Part shown: one piece after another, positions 8,730-18,800 of the stretch | How positions within the stretch are numbered: position 1 is the first letter of the stretch | Layout of the letters: every line of letters starts with the position of its first letter | Assembly (NCBI RefSeq): GCF_024721175.1 | Contig: NZ_CP099399.1 | Location: 3,111,001-3,175,000 of the forward strand | Source: Rhizobium sp. Pop5 | GTDB lineage: Bacteria; Pseudomonadota; Alphaproteobacteria; Rhizobiales; Rhizobiaceae | Direction: 5' to 3' | DNA length: 64,000 nt | Notes under the pieces: generated by a model | Seen by the model: only the letters and a program-made list of their open reading frames with translations | Databases searched by the model: none | What the model was told of the DNA's origin: nothing | Translations under genes and position numbers: made by a program

Positions 8730-9638
8730 ATGGACAGAGTGGATGCCATGCGGGTGTTTTGCCGTGTCGCGGAACGCCGCAGTTTCACGCTTGCCGCCGA
8801 AGACACCGGCCTGCCGCGCTCGACTGTCACCGACGCGATCAAGCAGCTCGAAGCCCGCCTCGGTGTGCGCCTGCTCCAGCGCACGACACGCCATGTCAGC
8901 CCGACGCTCGACGGGGAGGCCTACTATCAACGCTGCCTGTCGATCCTCGCCGACATCGAGGATGCAGAAGGCGCCTTTGCCGGCGCCAAACCGAAAGGCC
9001 TTCTGCGCGTCGACGTGCACGGCACACTCGCGCGCCATTTCGTGCTGCCGAGCCTGCCCTCCTTCCTCGAGACTTATCCCGAGATCGAATTCTACATGAG
9101 CGAGGGCGATCGGCTGGTCGATCTCGTGCGCGAAGGCATCGATTGCGTATTGCGCGCCAGCACCCTGGGGGATAGCGACATGGTTGCCCGGCGCGTGGCC
9201 CTGCTCGAAGAGATCACCCTCGCCTCCCCTGCCTACATCGCCGCCCATGGCCTGCCGCAGCATCCGGACCGGCTTGCCGGCCACCGCATGGTCGGGTTTC
9301 ACTCCAGCGCCACCGGCGGCGTGCTGCCGCTCGAATTCATCGTTGATGGCGTTGTGCGCAACATCGTCATTCCCACCACCGTTTCCGTCAACGGCGGCGA
9401 AAGCTATACCTCAGCGGCAAGGCTCGGCCTCGGCCTGATCCAGATCCCGCGCTATCACGCAGAAAGCGATCTGGCCGCGGGAACGCTGATCCAGGTGCTT
9501 AAGGATTTCCCGCCGACCCCGACCCCGGTCTCGCTGCTCTATCCCCGCAACCGCCAGCTTTCGCCGCGTGTGCGCGTCTTCATCGACTGGCTGGTGAAGG
9601 TCTTCGCTCGACAAAATTCCGAAAACACGCTTTCCTAA
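8730..9638 (+). CDS. LysR family transcriptional regulator
   Basis: This 302-residue LysR-type protein has the winged helix-turn-helix in residues 1-60 and an effector domain from about 90. It is similar along its length to the LysR protein at 6675-7586 (both start M-D-x-x-x-A-M-R-V-F and share R-x-T-R near residue 53 and the C-terminal F-x-D-W-L-V-K), so the two are paralogues of one subfamily. It is transcribed divergently from the SDR gene, the expected target, and a small gene follows 24 bases downstream in the same direction. Confidence 0.92.
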   Translation: MDRVDAMRVFCRVAERRSFTLAAEDTGLPRSTVTDAIKQLEARLGVRLLQRTTRHVSPTLDGEAYYQRCLSILADIEDAEGAFAGAKPKGLLRVDVHGTLARHFVLPSLPSFLETYPEIEFYMSEGDRLVDLVREGIDCVLRASTLGDSDMVARRVALLEEITLASPAYIAAHGLPQHPDRLAGHRMVGFHSSATGGVLPLEFIVDGVVRNIVIPTTVSVNGGESYTSAARLGLGLIQIPRYHAESDLAAGTLIQVLKDFPPTPTPVSLLYPRNRQLSPRVRVFIDWLVKVFARQNSENTLS

Positions 9639-9977
<339 letters not shown>

Positions 9978-10019
9978 TGCCCGCGTGAAACCGTTTTGGG
10001 ATGACGGCGCGCCGACTGA

Positions 10020-10637
10020 ATGTTATCAGCCTTGGCCATGACCGATGGTGGAACGATATCAGGCGCGATCGGCGCCGGCGCGCTTGCCGGCGAGGGCCTC
10101 AGGGCGTTTTTCGAGCGCGACGCGATCGCCGTTGCCCGCGACCTCCTCGGCTGTCACCTGGCCGTCGATGGCCTCGGCGGCCGCATCACCGAGACGGAAG
10201 CCTATTTCCCCGATGACGAGGCCTCGCACAGTTTTCGCGGACCTACGAAGCGCAACGGCGCCATGTACGGCCGGCCAGGCAATGTCTACATCTACCGCAT
10301 CTACGGCATGTACTGGTGCCTGAACTTCGTCTGCCATCCGGGCTCGGCCGTGCTGATCCGCGCGCTCGAACCTGAAACCGGAATCCCCGCCATGATGGAG
10401 CGGCGCGGCACCGAGATGCTGACGGCGCTCTGCAGCGGCCCCGGCAAGCTCTGCCAGGCGCTCGGCATCGATATCGAAATCAACGACAGGCTGCTCGACC
10501 GCGCGCCTTACGCGCTCACGCCCTCCGCACCGGTGCCTGTTGTCTCGGGAAAACGCATCGGCATCACTAGAAATGCCGAAGCACCTTGGCGCTTCGGCAT
10601 TCAGGGATCGCGATATCTCAGCAAGCCGTTCCGCTAA
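10020..10637 (+). CDS. DNA-3-methyladenine glycosylase (AAG/MPG family)
   Basis: The 205-residue protein matches the AAG fold, distinct from AlkA and Tag. Key stretches are E-T-E-A-Y (with the catalytic glutamate), the D-x-A-S-H-S-x-R-G-x-T-x-R-N loop, M-Y-x-x-P-G-x-x-Y-I-Y-x-I-Y-G-M-Y, and S-G-P-G-K-L-C-x-A-L. These enzymes excise 3-methyladenine, hypoxanthine and other alkylated bases in base-excision repair. The start is uncertain: the ATG at 10020 gives the longest product, and a second ATG at 10038 would also suit the family length. Neither has a strong ribosome binding site. Confidence 0.9.
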   Translation: MLSALAMTDGGTISGAIGAGALAGEGLRAFFERDAIAVARDLLGCHLAVDGLGGRITETEAYFPDDEASHSFRGPTKRNGAMYGRPGNVYIYRIYGMYWCLNFVCHPGSAVLIRALEPETGIPAMMERRGTEMLTALCSGPGKLCQALGIDIEINDRLLDRAPYALTPSAPVPVVSGKRIGITRNAEAPWRFGIQGSRYLSKPFR

Positions 10638-10703
10638 GCAATTCCAGCAAAAGCGCGAAGCGGTTTTGCCGGGAAACCGGAAACCGCTTTCCCCAGGAAT
10701 TGC
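10638..10703. repeat. Rhizobial-type intergenic palindrome between convergent genes
   Basis: An imperfect 66-base palindrome fills most of the gap between the glycosylase and EmrB-type genes. The outer arms are GCAATTCC (10638-10645) and GGAATTGC (10696-10703); the inner arms are AAGCGGTTT (10658-10666) and AAACCGCTT (10681-10689). Its wording resembles a palindrome I recall from many Rhizobium/Agrobacterium intergenic regions. In this place it may serve as a two-way transcription terminator. Confidence 0.6.
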
Positions 10704-10718
10704 GCAAACGCTTGAAGC

Positions 10719-12260
10719 CTATTCCATGACCGCGCTGTGATCGACGGCGGGTGCCGCCTTCGGCTTGCGTAGCAGCAGCACCAGCGGGATGACCGCAAGC
10801 GACATCAGCATCAAGAGCTTGAAATCGTCCATATAGGCGATGATCGTCGATTGCAGCGTGATGATCTCGTTGAGCGAGGCGCGGCCAGCGGCTGTTAAGG
10901 GACTGAGCCCCTGCGCCGCCACGGCATCGAAGGCGTGGTTGAATGGCGTCACATAGGCCGCGATCGATTCATGATTGCTCTGCGTATTCTCGACGATCAG
11001 CGCAGAAACGATGGAGATGCCGACCGCCGAGCCGATGTTTCGCGACAGGTTGTAGAGGCCCGTGCCGTCGCCGCGCATATGGGCGGGGAGCGTCGCGAAA
11101 GCGATCGTCGTCAACGGCACGAAGAGGAAGCCGAGCCCGGCGCCCTGGATGAAGCCGACCGAGACGATCGTCCATTGCGAGACGTCGGGCGTCCAGCCCG
11201 TCATGTCGTACATCGCCCAGGCAGTCAGGCCGAGGCCGAGCACCAGCAGCAGGCGCGTATCGACCTTGCCGATCAGCCGGCCGACGATGAACATGCAGAG
11301 CATGGTGCCGAGACCGCGCGGCCCCATGACGATGCCGGCGGTGATGACGGGATAGCCCATCAGCGTCTGCAGATAGGGCGTCATCAGCGCCAGCGAGGCG
11401 AGATAGGTGACGCCAACGACGAAGATGAAGATCATGCTGACCGTGAAGTTCTGGTCGAGAAACAGCTTTGGATTGACGAAGGATTTCTCCGCTGTCAGCG
11501 TATGCACGATTAGCAGGTAGAACGCGGCAGCGCAGATCAGCGCCTCGATGACGATCTCGCCTGAGGAAAACCAGTCGAGCTGTTCGCCGCGGTCGAGAAA
11601 AAGCTGCAGCGCGCCGATGCCGAGGCTCATCATCCCGAAGCCGAACCAGTCCAGTTTGGCGAGCAGATCCCTCTTGGTCTCGGTGACGAAGACGACGATG
11701 CCCATGAAGGCGAGCGCGCCGATCGGCACGTTGATGTAGAACACCCAGCGCCAGCTGATATTGTCGGTCAGCCAGCCGCCGATGACGGGGCCGAGGACCG
11801 GCCCGACCATGACCGAGACGCCGAAAAGCGCCATGGCCGAACCGCGCTCCTCGATTGTATAGATGTCGAGGAGGATGCCCTGGGAAAGCGGCACGAGCGA
11901 CGCGCCGAACAGACCCTGCAGCAGGCGGAAGGCGACGATCTGATTGAGCGACTGCGCAAGGCCGCAAAGCACCGAGGCGGCGACGAAGCCGGCGATGGCG
12001 ACGAGCAGCACCCGCTTGCGGCCGAACTTGGCGGCAAGGAAACCGGAGGGCGGCGTCATGATCGCCGCCGCGACGATATAGGAGGTGAGCACCCAGTTGA
12101 TCTGATCGGCACTCGCCGAGACACTGCCCTGAATATAGGGCAGCGCCACGTTGGCGATCGTCGTGTCAAGCGCCTGCATGATGACGGCGAGGATGACGCA
12201 GGCCGTGATCGCGCCGCGATTGGCGACGTGGCTCGCCGAAGATGCGGGAGCGTTACTCAT
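10719..12260 (-). CDS. MFS drug exporter, DHA2/EmrB-QacA type
   Basis: This 513-residue protein has about 14 membrane segments and the length of the DHA2 family. The D-T-T-I-A-N-V-A-L-P motif in TM1 and the G-x-x-x-G-P-x-x-G-G motif C (V-G-P-V-L-G-P-V-I-G-G-W) mark it as a proton-driven drug antiporter. Its ATG at 12260 overlaps the stop of the adaptor gene by eight bases (ATGAGTAA), so translation is coupled. With the EmrA-type adaptor it should expel hydrophobic toxins across both membranes, given an outer-membrane channel encoded elsewhere. Confidence 0.93.
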   Translation of the reverse strand: MSNAPASSASHVANRGAITACVILAVIMQALDTTIANVALPYIQGSVSASADQINWVLTSYIVAAAIMTPPSGFLAAKFGRKRVLLVAIAGFVAASVLCGLAQSLNQIVAFRLLQGLFGASLVPLSQGILLDIYTIEERGSAMALFGVSVMVGPVLGPVIGGWLTDNISWRWVFYINVPIGALAFMGIVVFVTETKRDLLAKLDWFGFGMMSLGIGALQLFLDRGEQLDWFSSGEIVIEALICAAAFYLLIVHTLTAEKSFVNPKLFLDQNFTVSMIFIFVVGVTYLASLALMTPYLQTLMGYPVITAGIVMGPRGLGTMLCMFIVGRLIGKVDTRLLLVLGLGLTAWAMYDMTGWTPDVSQWTIVSVGFIQGAGLGFLFVPLTTIAFATLPAHMRGDGTGLYNLSRNIGSAVGISIVSALIVENTQSNHESIAAYVTPFNHAFDAVAAQGLSPLTAAGRASLNEIITLQSTIIAYMDDFKLLMLMSLAVIPLVLLLRKPKAAPAVDHSAVME

Positions 12261-13476
12261 GGTCCTTGCCCTGAGCCTGGCCCAGAAGCTTGTTGACGAA
12301 GTCAGGCAGTCCGCGGGCATGGCCGGTATCGACGTCGACCACCGTGCTCATGCCGACGCGAAGCGGCGGCTTGCCTTCGGCATCTTCGATGCTGACGCGC
12401 ATCGGAATGCGCTGGACGACCTTCACCCAGTTGCCGGTCGTGTTCTGCGCCGGCAGCAGCGAGAAGCTGGAACCGGACGCCGGGCTGATGCTCTCGACCT
12501 TGCCCTTCCAGGTCACGCCGGGATAGGTGTCGACATAGATCTCGGCCGTCTGCCCTGGCTTGACATAGGTCAGCTCGGTTTCCTTCGGGCTGGCGGCGAT
12601 CCACAGATGGTCGGTGGCGACAAGCGAGAAAGCCTGCTGCGAAGCCTGCAGGTAGGAGCCGACCTGCAATGAGTTGACATTGGTGACGATGCCGTCGAAG
12701 GGCGCCTTAACGACGCTGTGGTCGAACTCGCGCTGGGCGTTGTCGACCTGCGACTTGGCCTGCAGGTAGAGCGGATTTTCCTCGACCGGCTGATCGGCGC
12801 TGCCGCCGAGCTGGGCGAGCGTCGTTGCCGCTTCCGCCTTGGCGACGGCGACCTTCTGCTGGGCGGCCTCGAGATTGTGCTTGGCCTCGTCATAAGCCGA
12901 CTGCGTCGCGCTGCCGTTGTTGACGAGGTTCTGCTGCCGATCGAACTGATCCTGGTAATAGGGCAGATCGGCTTCAGCCTGCGTGATCTCGGCGAGTGAT
13001 TGCTGATAGCTCGCCTTGAGATTCATGATCTGGTTGCGCTGCGCGCCGAGCTGCGCCTTGGCGCCATCGAGCGCGATCTTGAAGGAATCGGCTCTCAAGC
13101 TGAAGAGCACCTGCCCGGCCTTCACAGCCTCATTCTCATGCACGTCGATCCGCTCGACGATGCCTGAGACATCGGTGGTGACTCCGACCATATCGGCCTG
13201 GATATAGGCGTTGTCGGTCGACATCACCTGGCCGCCATTGACGTAATAGTAACCGCCGACGGCGAGAGCCACCGGCAACAGGGCGAAAAGGATCGGCCGC
13301 GTGAGACTGCGCCGGCGGCGGACCTTGTTGCCGCCGGGCGCAGCCACGGCGGCAGCCGGCACTGAATTGGATGAAGGCGCTTCGGCTACCGTTTCCTGCT
13401 GTTTGACTTGGTTTTCTTCGACAGATGTCTTGGCATTGGCGTCGGCAACGACGCGGAGAGAGGGTTGATCAGCCAT
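12253..13476 (-). CDS. EmrA-type HlyD family efflux adaptor
   Basis: The 407-residue protein has a cytoplasmic N-terminal tail of about 55 residues, one membrane segment (about 60-80), then the M-S-T-D-N-A-Y-I-Q-A-D motif that marks EmrA adaptors, lipoyl halves flanking a long coiled-coil hairpin (about 120-240), and a beta-barrel. It partners the MFS exporter encoded next. Its start overlaps the stop of the MarR gene by eight bases, so marR-emrA-emrB form one coupled operon. Confidence 0.92.
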   Translation of the reverse strand: MADQPSLRVVADANAKTSVEENQVKQQETVAEAPSSNSVPAAAVAAPGGNKVRRRRSLTRPILFALLPVALAVGGYYYVNGGQVMSTDNAYIQADMVGVTTDVSGIVERIDVHENEAVKAGQVLFSLRADSFKIALDGAKAQLGAQRNQIMNLKASYQQSLAEITQAEADLPYYQDQFDRQQNLVNNGSATQSAYDEAKHNLEAAQQKVAVAKAEAATTLAQLGGSADQPVEENPLYLQAKSQVDNAQREFDHSVVKAPFDGIVTNVNSLQVGSYLQASQQAFSLVATDHLWIAASPKETELTYVKPGQTAEIYVDTYPGVTWKGKVESISPASGSSFSLLPAQNTTGNWVKVVQRIPMRVSIEDAEGKPPLRVGMSTVVDVDTGHARGLPDFVNKLLGQAQGKDHE

Positions 13477-13933
13477 CGTTCATCTCATTCTCTTCGACCG
13501 GTGTTCGGCAAGCCTGCACCAGGTTCGTCTTCATTACGGAGAGGATTTGGTAAAGCTGTTCGCGCTGCTCGACGGAGACGCCATCCAGCGCCTCCCCGCG
13601 GGTGACATCCCCGAGTTCGCGCATCTCGGCGAGCAGCGGATGCGCCTCCTCGCGCATATAGAGCAGCCAGATGCGCCGGTCGGTAGGGTGCTGGCGGCGT
13701 TCTATCAGCCCGCGCTCGGCAAGCTTGTCGAGGATGCGCACCAACGTGATCGGCTCGACTTCGAGAATTTCCGCAAGACCGCTCTGATGGATGCCCTCGT
13801 TGTTCGAGAGATAGGCGAGCGTCTGCCATTGCGACCGCGTTAGCCCAAGGCACTTCGCCCGCTGCTCGAACCGCTTGCGCAGCAGCCGTGCGACGTCGTG
13901 GAGAAGAAAACCGAGGGTGGGTGTAGCGTTCAT
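13469..13933 (-). CDS. MarR family transcriptional regulator
   Basis: This 154-residue protein has the MarR winged helix-turn-helix, with S-G-L-A-E-I-L-E-V-E-P-I-T-L-V-R-I-L-D-K-L as recognition helix and D-R-R-I-W in the wing (about residues 50-105). MarR proteins repress by binding AT-rich palindromes and release DNA on binding phenolics or drugs. As first gene of the emrA-emrB operon it probably represses its own operon through the dyad just upstream. Confidence 0.9.
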   Translation of the reverse strand: MNATPTLGFLLHDVARLLRKRFEQRAKCLGLTRSQWQTLAYLSNNEGIHQSGLAEILEVEPITLVRILDKLAERGLIERRQHPTDRRIWLLYMREEAHPLLAEMRELGDVTRGEALDGVSVEQREQLYQILSVMKTNLVQACRTPVEENEMNDG

Positions 13934-13954
13934 GGAAACCTGTGCCAGCTATTT

Positions 13955-13968
13955 ATAAGCATACTTAT
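13955..13968. promoter_or_regulatory. Candidate MarR operator
   Basis: ATAAG (13955-13959) and CTTAT (13964-13968) form an AT-rich dyad about 22 bases before the marR start. Place and composition fit an autoregulatory MarR site. Not tested by any comparison. Confidence 0.5.
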
Positions 13969-14160
13969 GATATCGGTAGATATATTGAGCATGCGCGGCG
14001 CACAAGAGCGTGAGCGGAAAAATCAGCAGCCGCGGTGAAAATGCCGCAGCGGCGCTCGGGGCCGCCTTGCAGCCTTCCCATCCGTGGATCAGTCCGACGC
14101 CAAAGAGTAACCGCGACGCCCCTTTGCCCTAGTTTCCAGTCGGAAATCACCTCCGCCGGA

Positions 14161-14362
14161 GGCGCAGGCAAACACCCACGCGAGGTCAGCAGGCTCGACA
14201 AGCAGCGCCGCAACGTCATCGGTGCGAAACGCCGCAAACTCGCCGCGATGCGCCGCGCCGACGAGATCGACGACGACGTCTTTTCACATGCTGGAACAGG
14301 AGCTTGACTGGGCCGAGCTCGCCGTTCTGCCGCCCGGCCGAGACGAGATCGTCGAAAGCTGA
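14161..14362 (+). pseudogene. Remnant of a cation/proton antiporter C-terminus, frameshifted
   Basis: Reading from 14161 gives a charged helix R-E-V-S-R-L-D-K-Q-R-R, then R-R-A-D-E-I-D-D-D-V-F. A run of four T at 14281-14284 shifts the frame there. If one T is removed, the frame continues H-M-L-E-Q-E-L-D-W-A-E-L-A and ends at the TGA at 14360-14362. The joined pattern, a basic helix followed by I-x-D-x-x-F-x-x-L-E-x-E-L-D-W-x-E-L, resembles the cytoplasmic tail of bacterial Na+/H+ antiporters of the CPA1 family. No membrane part is visible upstream, so this would be the tail left after deletion. The family assignment is from memory of the motif. Confidence 0.5.
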
Positions 14363-14623
14363 TGCCGCTCAAAGAAGTTTCATGGATTCGAGAAAAGCAA
14401 ATAATTGGCATTTGCTATTTTTCGCCGCTGCCGTTTATATCCCGTTCCATAGCGTTACGATTTTTCCATTGTGCATCGCATGCCGGCTCTCTCTTCCAAG
14501 GATTGGACGCCGGGGAAATCGCGGAAGCCCAAGGCTTTCGTTCAAAGCAGCAAGACATGACTAGCATCACTTCATCTTAAGTTCGGTGGCAGTCGCTCGG
14601 CCGCCGCGATTGGAGGGACCGAT

Positions 14624-15802
14624 ATGACTTTCGCGCTTCGACGGATATTGATGCTCGGCTGCATCGCCACGTTCATGCCCCTGGTCGCGATGGCGCAGGG
14701 CGCACCGTCCGCCCCTCCCCCTGTCACAGTCGCAAAGCCGGTGGTGCGCGATGTCATCGACAATGACGAATTCATCGGCCGCTTCCAGCCGGTCGACGAA
14801 GTCTCCGTACGTTCACGCGTCGGCGGCTATCTGCAGGAAGTCCATTTCGAGGATGGCGCGCTGGTCAAGAAGGGCGACCTGCTCTTCGTCATCGACCAGC
14901 GGCCGTTCATAACCGCGCTCAACCAGGCAAAGGCCGCGCTCGAGGCTTCGCAGTCTACCCTTGTCTTCGCCGATGCTCAGTACAAGCGCGCCCAGTCGCT
15001 CGCATCGAGCGGCAGCCAGTCCGCACAGACGCTCGACGATCGCCGCCGCGAATTTGATTCCGCCCAGGCCAATGTCCGCGGCGCCCAGGCCGCGGCCGAC
15101 CGCGCAGCGCTCGACATGGAATATACCGAGATCAAAGCGCCGCTCAGCGGCCGTATCGACCGCCACCTGATCTCGACCGGCAACCTCGTGCAGGCCGACC
15201 AGACGGTACTCACCACCATCGTTTCCCTCGATCCGATCGATTTCTATTTCGACGTCGACGAGCGCCGCCTGCTGAATTTCGCCGACACCGCCCGCAAGAT
15301 GGGCACGGACCTCCAGCTGGGCGGCGGCGGCGTGGACGTCTCCGTCACGATCTCCGATCCCAACGCCAAACCCTTCAAGGGAAAACTCGATTTCGCCGAG
15401 AACCGGGTCGATAATGAGAGCGGCACCATTCGCATCCGTGCCCGCCTTGCAAATCCCGATCTCGTCCTGCAGCCGGGCCTCTTCGGCCGTGTTCAGGTCG
15501 CAGCCTCCAACACCTACAAGGCCATTCTCGTCCCCGACGAAGCGATCGGTTCGGACCAGAATGAGCGCGTCGTCTATGTCGTCGCTGACGATGGCAAGGT
15601 TTCGACAAAGTCCGTGCGGCCCGGACCGCGGCTCTACGGCTATCGCGTGATCCGGGAGGGCCTCGACGGCACCGAGACGATCATCGTCAACGGCCTGATG
15701 CGCGCCCGGCCGGGTTCGAAGATCACGCCTCAGATGACCGAACTGCCGCAGGAGCGGCAGGACACTGCGCCGGAAGCCGCAAACGCGGAGACCGGACAAT
15801 GA
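14624..15802 (+). CDS. RND efflux periplasmic adaptor subunit (MexE type)
   Basis: The 392-residue protein begins with a signal peptide (cleavage after A-M-A, near residue 24) and has lipoyl halves around a helical hairpin (about 60-180), a beta-barrel and a membrane-proximal domain ending in N-G-L-M-R-A-R-P-G. A GGAGGG ribosome binding site precedes the ATG. Its stop overlaps the start of the pump gene (ATGA), so the two are translationally coupled. It is not closely similar to the adaptor at 4455, so the two RND systems are separate rather than a recent duplication. Confidence 0.92.
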   Translation: MTFALRRILMLGCIATFMPLVAMAQGAPSAPPPVTVAKPVVRDVIDNDEFIGRFQPVDEVSVRSRVGGYLQEVHFEDGALVKKGDLLFVIDQRPFITALNQAKAALEASQSTLVFADAQYKRAQSLASSGSQSAQTLDDRRREFDSAQANVRGAQAAADRAALDMEYTEIKAPLSGRIDRHLISTGNLVQADQTVLTTIVSLDPIDFYFDVDERRLLNFADTARKMGTDLQLGGGGVDVSVTISDPNAKPFKGKLDFAENRVDNESGTIRIRARLANPDLVLQPGLFGRVQVAASNTYKAILVPDEAIGSDQNERVVYVVADDGKVSTKSVRPGPRLYGYRVIREGLDGTETIIVNGLMRARPGSKITPQMTELPQERQDTAPEAANAETGQ

Positions 15803-18800
15803 GATTTGCACATTTCTTCGTGGATCGGCCGATCTTTGCGGCCGTCATCTCGATCCTCTTTCTCGTCGTCGGCGGCATTGCCTATACGCAATTGCCGGTT
15901 TCCCAATATCCGGAGATCGCGCCGCCGACCATCGTCGTGCGCACCTCCTATCCGGGCGCCGACCCGCAGACCATCGCCGACACCGTTTCGACCCCGCTCG
16001 AACAGCAGATCAACGGCGTCGAAGACATGCTCTATATGTCTTCCTATTCCAGCGCCGACGGCGCCATGTCGCTGACCATCACCTTCAAGCTCGGTACCGA
16101 TCTCGACAAGGTGCAGGTGCTTGTCCAGAACCGCGTTTCCATCGCCCTTCCCCGTCTCCCCGAAGAGGTTCAGCGGCTCGGCGTGACCACCGACAAGAGT
16201 TCGCCCGACCTGATGATGGTGGTGCACCTCCTGTCGCCGTCGCATCGCTATGACCAGCTTTACGTCTCCAACTACGCCCGCAACCGCATCCGCGACGTGC
16301 TCGTGCGCCTCGACGGCGTCGGCGACGTGCAGATCTTCGGCGAACGCCAGTATTCCATGCGCATCTGGCTGGATCCGGAAAAGCTCTCCGCCTACGGCAT
16401 GACTTCAGACGATGTCGTCTCCGCCTTGAGGGACCAGAACGTCCAGGTATCGGGCGGCAAGATTGGCGCGCCGCCGGTAACCGGCAAGAACGCCTTCGAA
16501 TATACAGTGCGAACGGACGGGCGCTTCTCCGACGTGCGCGAGTTCCGATATGTCATCGTCAAATCGACGGGAGCGGGCCGGCTGGTGCAACTGCAGGACG
16601 TCGCCCGCATCGAACTCGGCGCGCAGGATTACGTCACCAACAGCTACCTCAACAATGACCCCGCCGTCGCGCTCGGCATTTTCGCCAGGCCGGGAACCAA
16701 TGCGCTGGATACCGCGCACCAGGTCCAGACCCTCATGAAGGAGGTTTCACAGAATTTTCCGGAGGGCCTGGAATATCGCATCGTCTACGACACGACCGAA
16801 TTCATCTCGGATTCGATCAACGAGGTCTATCGGACCATCGCCGAAGCGGCGATCCTGGTGGCGATCGTCGTGCTGGTCTTCCTGCAATCCTGGCGCACCG
16901 CGATCATACCGATCGTCGCCATTCCCGTGTCGCTGATCGGTACTTTCGCCATCCTGCTCGCCTTCGGCTTTTCGCTCAACATGCTGACGCTTTTCGGCCT
17001 CGTGCTGGCGATCGGCATCGTCGTCGACGACGCAATCGTGGTGGTGGAAAACGTCGAGCGCAATCTGGCGCGCGGCATGACGCCGAAGCAGGCGTCGCAC
17101 GTCACCATGGACGAGGTCGGAACCGCGGTCGTGGCGATCTCCCTGGTGCTGATTGCGGTGTTCGTGCCGACGGCCTTCATCCCTGGCATCACAGGCCAGT
17201 TCTATAGGCAGTTCGCGGTCACGATCTCGGTCACAACAGCGATATCGGCCTTGAACTCGCTGACGCTGTCGCCAGCGCTCGCCGGCATATTGCTGAGAGC
17301 CCATGATCATGAAACGAAGCGCAGGAGCATCGCGTCACGCCTGGGAACAGGTCTTGCGAACGGCTTCAACCGCGGCTTCGACCGGATGAGTGTCGGCTAT
17401 TCGTGGATCGTCCGGCATCTGGTCAGCAGCTGGATCGGATTGACCTGCTCAATGCTCGCCTTCGCCTGCCTGCTCGGCGCCACCTGGTACATGGGCAACC
17501 GGGTTCCCTCGGGCTTCATCCCGACCATGGACCAGGGTTACGCGATCGTCGTCGTGCAGCTTCCCGACGGTGCCTCGCTTGCCCGTACCGACGCCGTCGT
17601 CAAGCAGGTGGGCGACATAGCCCGGACCGTGCCCGGCGTCGGCAACGCCGTGCAGTTTGCCGGCTTCAGCGGGGCGACGTTCACCAATGCCTCGAATGCA
17701 GGCGTCGTCTTCGTGCCCTTCAAATCCTTCGCCGAACGCGAGGAAGGCGGAGACAGCGCAAACAAGATCATTGGCGAGCTCTTCGGCAAGCTGCAGAGTA
17801 TCCAAGAGGCCTTCATCATCGCCATCCCGCCGCCATCCGTGCGCGGCGTCGGCAATTCCGGCGGCTTCAAGATGCAGATTTCCGACCTTGAAAACGCCGA
17901 TATGACGCGAGTGCTCGGCCTCGCCCGCCAGATGATGGGGGCTGCGGCCACGACCGAAGGGCTGACCGGGGTCTTCACGACCTTCTCGGACGCCAGCCCG
18001 CAATATTTCCTGTCGATCGACCGCGACAAGGCGCGCTTCCTGAATGTGCCGATCCCCAACATCTTCAACGCGCTTTCGATCAATCTCGGCGTCGCCTATG
18101 TCAACGATTTCAATGCGTTCGGCCGCGTCTACCAGGTCCGCGCCCAGGCCGACCGGCAATACCGCATGGACAGGGAAGACATTCTTGCCCTGAAGGTCCG
18201 CTCGGCGACCGGCGCGCTGGTGCCCTTAGGAACCCTGATGGACATCCAGGATTCCAGCGGCCCGGCACTCGTCCAGCGTTACAACATGTATGTCTCGGTG
18301 CCGCTTCAGGGCAATCCGACCCCAGGCACATCAACGGGCGACGCCATCAAGAAGATGGAAGCGCTGGCGGCGAAGATCCTGCCGCCGGGAACGACCTTCG
18401 AATGGACGGAACTCGCCTACCAGGAGACCCACACCGGCAATACGGCGATCTATATCTTCGCCCTGTCTGTCATTTTCGTCTTCCTGGCGCTGGCTGCTCA
18501 ATATGAAAGCTGGGTTCTGCCGCTGGCGATCATTCTCATCGTGCCGCTTGCGGTGCTTGCAGCATTGATCGGGGTCTCGCTGAGAGGAATGGACAACAAT
18601 GTCCTGACGCAGATCGGCCTCATCGTCCTGATCGGCCTTGCCGCCAAGAACGCCATTCTGATCGTCGAATTCGCAAGACAGGCGGAAGAGGAAGGCAAGT
18701 CGCCGGTGGAGGCGGCGATCGAGGCGAGCCATCTTCGCCTCCGCCCGATCCTGATGACGGCATTCGCCTTCATCTTCGGCGTCCTGCCGCTTGCCATCGC

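Larger units (their letters stand above)
13934..14623. other. 690-base stretch without an intact gene
   Basis: The stretch holds the MarR operator at its left end, a decayed coding remnant in the middle (14161-14362), and an AT-richer part from about 14390 that presumably carries the promoter of the second RND operon. Other open frames here, on both strands, lack ribosome binding sites and plausible protein composition. Confidence 0.6.

Noticed and set aside
14035..14307. A 90-codon frame and a 148-codon opposing frame
   Set aside because: Neither has a ribosome binding site or plausible composition overall. Only the end of the plus frame resembles a known tail and is recorded as a pseudogene remnant.
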